From contig JALUKS010000011.1 in the NCBI GenBank assembly GCA_027056465.1, forward strand, positions 1-5,885: a DNA stretch of 5,885 nucleotides, in the 5' to 3' direction. The position numbers were made by a program, and so were the translations under genes. The stretch is from Sulfurimonas sp. (GTDB lineage: Bacteria > Campylobacterota > Campylobacteria > Campylobacterales > Sulfurimonadaceae). The first letter of the stretch is position 1. Every line of letters starts with the position of its first letter. Positions 1-4,876 of the stretch are shown piece by piece. A model generated the notes under the pieces. The model ran no database searches, was not told the origin of the DNA, and worked only from the letters and a program-made list of their open reading frames with translations.

Positions 1-79
1 CTATTTGATAACTTATATCTATTTTTTTAATTAAGTCGGTTTTTAAATCATCGATTTCTACAATAAACTTTTCTAACAT
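1..79 (-). CDS. Possible hypothetical protein, N-terminal fragment cut by window edge
   Basis: On the minus strand an ATG at 79-77 opens a frame with no stop to the window edge (26 codons, beginning MLEKFIVEIDDLKTDLIKKI). A TAG lies two codons upstream of this ATG, so the start cannot be much further out. The peptide is rich in Lys, Asp, Ile and Leu and could be the start of a helical or coiled protein; I do not recognise the family. No convincing Shine-Dalgarno precedes the ATG. A minus-strand TATAAT at 138-133, about 54 bases upstream, is a plausible promoter element. So short an open frame in AT-rich DNA could be chance, so this is tentative. Confidence 0.3.
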   Translation of the reverse strand, partial: MLEKFIVEIDDLKTDLIKKIDISYQI

Positions 80-124
80 TATCTAGCTAAAAAATAATAT
101 CAATTTATCTTAAACATATAGTAT

Positions 125-138
125 TATAATATATTATA
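125..138. promoter_or_regulatory. AT palindrome with back-to-back -10 hexamers
   Basis: The 14-base perfect palindrome TATAATATATTATA contains TATAAT on the plus strand (125-130) and on the minus strand (138-133). Each hexamer lies about 51-54 bases from a start codon: 182 on the plus strand and 79 on the minus strand. It sits in a run of about 35 bases that is almost only A and T. No good TTGACA -35 box is visible on either side; a weak -35 is common in Campylobacterota promoters. A divergent promoter region is inferred from position and sequence. An AT-rich tract with chance matches is the alternative. Confidence 0.35.
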
Positions 139-181
139 TATATTATATATATTTACAATAATCAAAGGAAGAGATCAAAAT

Positions 182-475
182 ATGCCGCGTTTAGAGACAA
201 ATAAACTTGTCACAACAGGCATCTACAAATGTATGCGTCACCCCATGCTCTTTGGTCTTACCCTCTTGCCACTAGGTTGGGCATTGTTCCTTGGTATGCC
301 GAATTTCATTACCATCATTGCACCTTTAGAGATGCTCTTTATCGTTTTTATGGTAATTGTTTTTGAGGAGATGGAAGTCAAAAGAAAGTTTGGAGATGAG
401 TATAGAGCTTATGCACAAAGAGTCCCTATGGTCTCTTTTAAACGCAGCTGTTTCAAGAGACTTTTTAAAAAATGA
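182..475 (+). CDS. Truncated isoprenylcysteine/phospholipid methyltransferase-family membrane protein
   Basis: The 97-residue product matches the C-terminal catalytic half of the ICMT/PEMT-type membrane methyltransferases, which use S-adenosylmethionine. The family pattern is seen in order: LVTTGIY (9-15), the RHP motif (19-21), two hydrophobic segments (about 22-38 and 42-60), the acidic pair EE (62-63), then the F-G-x-E-Y-x-x-Y signature (70-77) followed by VP. Family members usually have about 150-220 residues, with further membrane helices before the GIY-RHP region. Those are absent: the same frame meets a TAG at 119-121. The start at 182 has a good AAGGAAGAG ribosome site (165-173), so the fragment may be translated. 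It could be a 5'-deleted remnant or a minimal variant. The substrate is unknown, and activity is doubtful without the N-terminal helices. Its stop overlaps the next short frame as ATGA. Confidence 0.7.
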   Translation: MPRLETNKLVTTGIYKCMRHPMLFGLTLLPLGWALFLGMPNFITIIAPLEMLFIVFMVIVFEEMEVKRKFGDEYRAYAQRVPMVSFKRSCFKRLFKK

Positions 476-576
476 ACCATGCTCTTTTTGCCTCTATACT
501 TAAAAATTTGACTATTTTATATGTTGAGGATGATATGAGGATTTTTCAAGCTACTGCACAGAGCGTTGGAATATAA
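472..576 (+). pseudogene. Response-regulator receiver domain remnant (N-terminal part only)
   Basis: A 34-codon frame starts at an ATG that overlaps the preceding gene's stop (ATGA, 472-475) and ends at TAA 574-576. Residues 10-21 read LKNLTILYVEDD, the typical first beta strand and Asp/Glu acidic pocket of a CheY-like receiver domain. About 13 residues of helix 1 follow (to SVGI). A complete receiver needs about 115-120 residues, including the phospho-acceptor Asp after strand 3 and the later Thr/Ser and Lys; none of these is present. I found no continuation in the other plus-strand frames before the kinase gene at 635. I read it as the stump of a response-regulator gene. A functional micropeptide is possible but less likely. 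Confidence 0.55.
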
Positions 577-634
577 ATACTACTCAAGTGTTAGAAAACA
601 ACTTGATACTCAATTTTACTAAAAAGGATAAAAA

Positions 635-1669
635 ATGAACTACCCAAATTTCCCAAAAGAGTGTAAATCTCTTCTTTGCAAATATCTAACACCTGAGGTG
701 TTTGAAGCACTCAAAGATAAAAAAACTTCTAATGGTTTCACTCTTGAACAGGCTATCAACTCAGGTGTAAAAAACATCGACAGTGGCATAGGTGTCTATG
801 CAGGTGACAAAGAGTCTTATGGTCTGTTTGACAAACTTTTTGACCCGATGATTGAAGAGTATCATGGATTTTCTAAAACAGATGCACATAAAAGTAATCT
901 CAACCCAGAGGATCTCAATGCTCCAAATCCTGACCCTGAGAATGAGTTTATCTTATCCACTCGTATTCGTGTGGGAAGAAATATGGACAATATGCCTCTT
1001 GGTACTGCTATATCAAAAGAGCAGCGTGACCATGTAGAGTCGAGTGTTGTTGCTGGTCTTCAAACTCTTGAGGGTGAATTAAAAGGGAACTACTATCCAC
1101 TTTTAGGAATGTCAAAAGAGGTGCAAGAATCACTCATAAAAGATCACTTTTTGTTTAAAGAGGGCGATCGCTTTTTAGATGCTGCTGGACTCAATCGTGA
1201 CTGGCCTGCAGGTCGTGGAATTTATCACAATAATGATAAAACATTTCTAGTTTGGGTCAATGAAGAGGATCAACTTCGCATTATCTCTATGCAACAGGGT
1301 GGAGATATAAAAGAGGTCTTCAGTCGTCTTGTAAAAGCGATACAGAGCATTGAAACGAAAGTCTCTTTTTCCTATAGCGAGCATCTAGGCTATATCACAA
1401 GTTGTCCGACAAATCTAGGTACTGCTATGAGAGCAAGTGTTCACATCGCTCTGCCAAAACTTGCAAAAGATATGGAAACATTTAAAACGATTACAGACAA
1501 ATACTATCTCCAAATCCGTGGAATTAATGGTGAACACAGCGAAAGTGAGGGCGGTGTTTATGACATTAGCAACCGCAGACGCTTAGGCATAACAGAAGTT
1601 CAAGCCGTGCAAGATATGTATGATGGTGTGGTTGCACTGATAGCAAAAGAGAAAGCACTAAGAACATAA
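635..1669 (+). CDS. Phosphagen (arginine) kinase, ATP:guanido phosphotransferase
   Basis: This cytosolic enzyme reversibly moves phosphate between ATP and a guanidino compound, making a high-energy phosphagen buffer. The 344 residues cover both family domains: the all-helical N-terminal domain (about 5-85) and the catalytic domain (about 100-342). Animal arginine kinases have about 355. Visible key residues, with Limulus arginine kinase equivalents inferred by eye, are the guanidino-specificity loop DSGIGVY (49-55), STRIR with Arg110/Arg112 (124/126), Arg179 (193), NEEDQLR with Glu211 and Arg215 (225/229), CPTNLGT with Cys257 (271), Arg266 (280), Arg295 (309) and GEHSES with Glu300 (314). All catalytic positions are intact. 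Arginine is the likeliest substrate, because the loop and Glu300 match arginine kinases rather than creatine kinases. It is not McsB, which lacks the N-terminal domain. An AAAGGA site lies 6 bases before the ATG. No clear promoter is seen in 577-634. Probable horizontal origin. Confidence 0.95.
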   Translation: MNYPNFPKECKSLLCKYLTPEVFEALKDKKTSNGFTLEQAINSGVKNIDSGIGVYAGDKESYGLFDKLFDPMIEEYHGFSKTDAHKSNLNPEDLNAPNPDPENEFILSTRIRVGRNMDNMPLGTAISKEQRDHVESSVVAGLQTLEGELKGNYYPLLGMSKEVQESLIKDHFLFKEGDRFLDAAGLNRDWPAGRGIYHNNDKTFLVWVNEEDQLRIISMQQGGDIKEVFSRLVKAIQSIETKVSFSYSEHLGYITSCPTNLGTAMRASVHIALPKLAKDMETFKTITDKYYLQIRGINGEHSESEGGVYDISNRRRLGITEVQAVQDMYDGVVALIAKEKALRT

Positions 1670-1740
1670 TTAAGAAAATTTTAAGCAATATTTTTCTATT
1701 GGTAACTTTTATCGTTAACTCACTATTATTTATAGAGTAT

Positions 1741-1746
1741 TATAAT
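1741..1746 (+). promoter_or_regulatory. Candidate -10 box for the rhodanese-like gene
   Basis: A perfect TATAAT lies 30 bases before the ATG at 1777, inside the 107-base gap after the kinase gene. The preceding DNA is T-rich and has no clear TTGACA at 16-18 bases; GTTAAC at 1714-1719 is too far away to count. The spacing leaves room for a short leader with the ribosome site at 1766-1770. It implies separate transcription from the kinase gene. Confidence 0.45.
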
Positions 1747-1776
1747 CTTAACATATTAAAAATATAAGGAAATAAT

Positions 1777-2169
1777 ATGTTAACAGTAAAAGAGACATTA
1801 ACACAAATCATTGCGAATAATGTTAAAAAAGAGAATTTAGGTCTTGTAGATTTACATAAAACACGTGAGTTGTTGATGGATGTTGGTGCAGTTATTTTAG
1901 ATGTACGACCACCAGCAAAAGTAGTAGGAGAAAATGCTCAAGAAGCAGGAATTGTTAATGCTCTTTATGCTCCTTATCCAAAATTTGCAGATTCTTTAGA
2001 TCTTTTACCAACAGATAAGAATACTCCAATTGTTGTGGGATGTGGAAAGTCTTGGTTTGCAAACCGTGTGATGGGTTACTTAGAAGTGATGGGATATACA
2101 AATGTTTATGTTTTAGATACAAGTATAGTTGATCTTATAGAAGTACATTATGCACATACAAATCGCTAA
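1777..2169 (+). CDS. Single-domain rhodanese-like protein
   Basis: This 130-residue protein has the rhodanese fold, which usually carries sulfur as a persulfide on a loop cysteine. The pattern seen is an N-terminal helical lead (about 1-30), AVILDVRPP (38-46, with the family Asp42 and Arg44), PIVVGCGKSWFA (84-95, with Cys89 at the catalytic position) and a helix followed by LEVMGYTNVYVLD (102-114), which matches the usual 'aellkelGftnVyvL' segment. The active-site loop C-G-K-S-W-F-A is unusual, with bulky aromatic residues. The usual C-terminal Gly-Gly and Trp of single-domain rhodaneses are replaced by TSIVDLIEVHYAH. Sulfur-transfer activity is therefore plausible but unproven. The start is supported by AAGGA at 1766-1770, six bases upstream. 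It has no leader peptide and is probably cytosolic. It converges on the DUF134 gene with three bases between the stops. Confidence 0.8.
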   Translation: MLTVKETLTQIIANNVKKENLGLVDLHKTRELLMDVGAVILDVRPPAKVVGENAQEAGIVNALYAPYPKFADSLDLLPTDKNTPIVVGCGKSWFANRVMGYLEVMGYTNVYVLDTSIVDLIEVHYAHTNR

Positions 2170-2182
2170 ATCTTAGCCGATT
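2161..2182. terminator. Short hairpin over two convergent stop codons
   Basis: AATCGCTAA (2161-2169) pairs with TTAG-C-CGATT (2173-2182) around a 3-base ATC loop, giving nine base pairs with one bulged C at 2177. The stem contains both stop codons (2167-2169 plus strand, 2175-2173 minus strand). Neither side has a strong T run, so if it terminates transcription it would do so weakly, in both directions. The position between convergent genes is the main support. Confidence 0.35.
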
Positions 2183-2448
2183 CGTATCGCCTTAGTGTGC
2201 AAAAGAGCATCTGCTATTTTTTTTCTAGCAGACTCTATGAGGCGAGAGAATGTCGTACGTGAGATACCCATCTTATCGGCACACTCCTGCTGATAAAGCC
2301 CCTCATAGTCTGATAAACGCAGTGCTTCCATCTCATCTTCACCCAGTGCTACCTTTTCAAGCTCATTGCGTTTAACACCACATGGCTTAAAACAAATATG
2401 ACTATGGTCGGCATCTATATGCCTCTGTATCGGTTTTCTACCTCTCAT
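2173..2448 (-). CDS. DUF134/UPF0251 family helix-turn-helix protein
   Basis: This 91-residue protein is recognised from the family landmarks MRGRKP at the start, FKPCG (20-24) and a long conserved block from EALRLSDYEGLYQ (41-53) through MGISRTTFSRLIESAR (60-75) to the C-terminal KAIRI. The block forms a sigma-70 region 4-like helix-turn-helix, so DNA binding is expected. Cys19 and Cys23 near the start could bind metal, but this is not established. The ATG at 2448 has an AAGGGG site 5 bases upstream. It is the last gene of the five-gene minus-strand cluster, 15 bases after the NifX-like gene. In other genomes DUF134 proteins often neighbour NifX/NifB-type proteins, and that pairing supports both calls. 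It may regulate this cluster; that is inference. Confidence 0.9.
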   Translation of the reverse strand: MRGRKPIQRHIDADHSHICFKPCGVKRNELEKVALGEDEMEALRLSDYEGLYQQECADKMGISRTTFSRLIESARKKIADALLHTKAIRIG

Positions 2449-2463
2449 ACAAACCCCTTGCGT

Positions 2464-2838
2464 TTAGATATTGCCATCTAAAAAGTTACGGACTACTTCA
2501 TCGGCTGTTACACCATGCTTTTGGCGTATTTTTTTCACTTCTAAGCCTATGGATTCTAAAGCCTCTTTCATATTTTCACCAACAGCTTGTACTAAAATAA
2601 TATCACAATTTTTCAGTGCTTCTACATCTTTTTTGTGAGAATTTGTATGCTCATCATGTACCATTTCAGAGTGATCCTCTTCTTCATTCTCTCTATGAGC
2701 ATGATGCCCACCATCATGATGTTTATTTGGAAGAATCTCTACAAGTTTGTCATCATTATAAACTGCAAAGTAAGCACTCTGCCCTGTTCTTTTTACTATT
2801 GTCTTCTTATCTTCATCTACTGCTAAAACTATTTTCAC
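2464..2838 (-). CDS. NifX/NifB-type dinitrogenase cofactor-binding domain protein with His-rich insert
   Basis: This 124-residue protein has the alpha/beta fold of the dinitrogenase iron-molybdenum cofactor family. MKIVLAVDEDKKTIVKRTGQ starts it, SAYFAVYNDDKLVEILPN (21-38) follows, and DVEALKNCDIILVQAVGENMKEAL to VVRNFLDG closes it (about 71-122). The usual SxHFGrA segment is changed to KRTGQSA. Between strands, residues 38-70 form a charged insert with nine histidines and many Asp and Glu; family members often have a short His-containing loop here, but this one is long. It suggests metal or metal-cluster binding. The absence of nif genes in the window argues against a specific nitrogenase role. 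The start is GTG (2838-2836), sharing one base with the cytochrome TAG stop; AAGGA six bases upstream supports it. Translational coupling to the cytochrome gene is likely. Confidence 0.85.
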   Translation of the reverse strand: MKIVLAVDEDKKTIVKRTGQSAYFAVYNDDKLVEILPNKHHDGGHHAHRENEEEDHSEMVHDEHTNSHKKDVEALKNCDIILVQAVGENMKEALESIGLEVKKIRQKHGVTADEVVRNFLDGNI

Positions 2839-3554
2839 TATTTATCCTTTTGTGCTTTTAAAGAGAGTATCCACTCTCCCAGAGTTTTGGCATCTGCATC
2901 GCTTATCTTCTTAAACGCGGGCATCATGGCACCTTTTGAACTCTTGTATTTCTTCTTGCTACCGTTTTGAATGCTATGGATTAAAACTTCTAAAGAGTTT
3001 CCTTTTCTCATGGCAATATCTCTAAACGCTGGTCCGACAATGCGTTTATCTACTTTATGACAAGAGAGACAGCCATTTTGAAGTGCTAGGCGTTCTCCTT
3101 TTGGCATGGCGTTTAGCCTGTTTTCTAGTGCCTGCGCTTCATTAAGGTTCTTTTGTGTGAAGTGTGAGAACATATACTCAGCTATTGCTTGGAGTTCATC
3201 TTGGGTTACTTTTCCCTTTTGTGAGGGCATGACACCGTAGCTTTTTAGACTTGCTTTATCACAAAAGGATTTACTTGCACTCGGAGAAACAACATAATCT
3301 TTTACAAACGCGATAGCCTTTGGAATGCGTTGGCTCTCATCGCCTGTTTGGATAAAACTTCTTACATGAAACGCAACTGCCATCATTGGAGGTGCTTTTT
3401 CATCTTCAAAAGTTTTTGGAGGGAGATCAATGTTATGACACTGTGTACACTTCTCTTCTAAAAGTTTTTTTCCATCTAAGTTGTTTACTTTTTTCTCTTG
3501 AGAACAGCCACTAAAGAGAAGTAATAGGAGAGATGCTAAAAATATAATTCTCAT
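2838..3554 (-). CDS. Di-heme cytochrome c lipoprotein
   Basis: This 238-residue envelope electron carrier has two class I-like cytochrome domains. The N-terminus is a short hydrophobic signal ending in a lipobox (FSGC, with Cys17 as the lipidated residue), so it should be membrane-anchored outside the cytoplasm. The first heme site is CTQCH (36-40), with Met109 in GVMPS the likely distal ligand and a typical closing helix at about 117-131. The second is CLSCH (162-166), with Met210 or Met211 in GAMMPAF the likely ligand and a closing helix at about 219-233. The first domain has a long insert between heme and Met ligand and an extra Cys98. The start overlaps the upstream transporter's stop by four bases (ATGA, 3554-3551). 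Redox partners are unknown, and no oxidase or dehydrogenase lies in the window. Confidence 0.92.
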   Translation of the reverse strand: MRIIFLASLLLLLFSGCSQEKKVNNLDGKKLLEEKCTQCHNIDLPPKTFEDEKAPPMMAVAFHVRSFIQTGDESQRIPKAIAFVKDYVVSPSASKSFCDKASLKSYGVMPSQKGKVTQDELQAIAEYMFSHFTQKNLNEAQALENRLNAMPKGERLALQNGCLSCHKVDKRIVGPAFRDIAMRKGNSLEVLIHSIQNGSKKKYKSSKGAMMPAFKKISDADAKTLGEWILSLKAQKDK

Positions 3555-4876
3555 TTTTCACTCTTTTTTAAAAGTCCACGAATAGCTTCTTCATCTGTTA
3601 ATTCTTCAGAATACTTGACAATAACTACATGCTCACTATCGTTAATATACCACTCCACAACACCCGCTAGCTGATGTAACTCTTGATGTTTTGTGTGGTC
3701 TGTATCATCTAAATGGATATAGGCGATTTTATTTTTCGCAGGATTATCAAGAGTAAAAAGCATCAATGCCCAGAGAATACATAACGCGATAATCCCATAA
3801 GAGATAACACTTAGAGTCGTTACATCAAGAAGCATACCACCTATAAAACCACCGATAAATGTTCCAAAGTAGCCATAACTATTGAAAATCCCAAGAACAC
3901 GACCTCTTTGGTGTACTTTTGCATACTTTGAAGCGAGAGACTGTAAGATAGGCTCTTGAAGATTGAAACCGATAAAAAAGATGATAACACCTGCCACAAA
4001 CGCCATATAGGTGTGACTAAGCCCGATGATAAGATATGCTATAGCAAGGAACAAAACGCCAAGAAGTAAAATAAGTTTAAATTTTCCCTTCTTCTCTGCA
4101 ATCATAGCTGCTGGTCCCATTGCCAAGATACCAACTATCATAGAAGGAAGATAGATTTTATAGAGTTCGTTTTCACTCCATCCGTATGTTTTGATTAAGA
4201 CAATAGGAATAATCATAAACGCAAAAGTCATAAAACCTTTTACTAACATATTTGTTATATTCATCTTCATAAGGTTTTTGTTTTCAAACATTTTAAACTT
4301 ATCATTTTCCAAATAAGTATGCTTGATTACTGGAGGATTTGGTACATACTTCACTAAAACATAGATAGAGAGCAGTGCTAAAAATGTAACGATAAAAAAG
4401 AGTGTAGGAACACCACCAAAATAGGTTGCAATTGTAGGACCTGCTACCATAGAGAGTGCAAAAGACATACCGATACTTCCACCCATAATAGCCATCGCCT
4501 TACCGCGTTCTTCTTCCTTTACCACATCACTAATAGTTGCAGTGATAACAGAACCGATAGCACCAGCACCTTGAAGCAGTCGCCCTATGAGTAGTGTGTA
4601 AACATCAGTCGCCAAACCAGCGACTAAAGAACCGATAGCGAAGATAATAAGACCAAAAATGATTGTCTTTTTTCTCCCTATCTTGTCGCTCATCGTTCCA
4701 AAGGGAACTTGAAAGAGCATCTGTGTTATCGCATATCCACCTATGATAATACCAACCATAGTATGACTAGAGTTTGGCATATCTAAAGCATAGACCGAGA
4801 GAACTGGTAGGACTATAAAGAGTCCGAACATTCGTAACGAGATAATGAGATTGAGAGGGAGTATTTTTTTAAACAT
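3551..4876 (-). CDS. MFS transporter with YajR-like C-terminal soluble domain
   Basis: This 441-residue inner-membrane protein has the twelve-helix major facilitator layout. The motif between helices 2 and 3 is GTMSDKIGRKK (60-70). The helix 4 motif is RLLQGAGA (99-106), typical of drug/H+ antiporters. A charged central loop spans about 178-205, and a decayed copy of the first motif follows in the second half (about 256-267). After the last helix (ending about 375) a soluble domain at 382-438 has the beta-alpha-beta-beta-alpha-beta look of the YAM domain of E. coli YajR, which resembles small metal-binding ferredoxin-like folds. It carries a local His cluster (388, 394, 397, 401) but no CxxC. 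Export by proton antiport is likely; the substrate is unknown. The ATG overlaps the upstream transporter by eight bases and has an AAAGGA site. Confidence 0.88.
   Translation of the reverse strand: MFKKILPLNLIISLRMFGLFIVLPVLSVYALDMPNSSHTMVGIIIGGYAITQMLFQVPFGTMSDKIGRKKTIIFGLIIFAIGSLVAGLATDVYTLLIGRLLQGAGAIGSVITATISDVVKEEERGKAMAIMGGSIGMSFALSMVAGPTIATYFGGVPTLFFIVTFLALLSIYVLVKYVPNPPVIKHTYLENDKFKMFENKNLMKMNITNMLVKGFMTFAFMIIPIVLIKTYGWSENELYKIYLPSMIVGILAMGPAAMIAEKKGKFKLILLLGVLFLAIAYLIIGLSHTYMAFVAGVIIFFIGFNLQEPILQSLASKYAKVHQRGRVLGIFNSYGYFGTFIGGFIGGMLLDVTTLSVISYGIIALCILWALMLFTLDNPAKNKIAYIHLDDTDHTKHQELHQLAGVVEWYINDSEHVVIVKYSEELTDEEAIRGLLKKSEK

Noticed and set aside
577..634. Promoter for the kinase gene
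   Set aside because: TATAAA at 572-577 and GATACT at 606-611 have no matching -35 at proper spacing; only the ribosome site is convincing.
852..1037. 61-codon plus-strand frame inside the kinase gene
   Set aside because: It is a shifted-frame shadow of a clearly coding gene, with no ribosome site or family resemblance.
635..1669. McsB protein-arginine kinase
   Set aside because: The gene has the full N-terminal phosphagen-kinase domain and the guanidino-specificity loop, and no McsA or ClpC gene is nearby.
1673..1697. Terminator after the kinase gene
   Set aside because: Only AGAAAA and TTTTCT pair, around a 13-base AT-rich interior with no GC stem; too weak to call.
2616..2861. Two plus-strand frames rich in His, Met and Leu opposite the NifX-like gene
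   Set aside because: They are antisense readings of the His-rich insert and neighbouring codons; the minus-strand gene has the family match and ribosome site.
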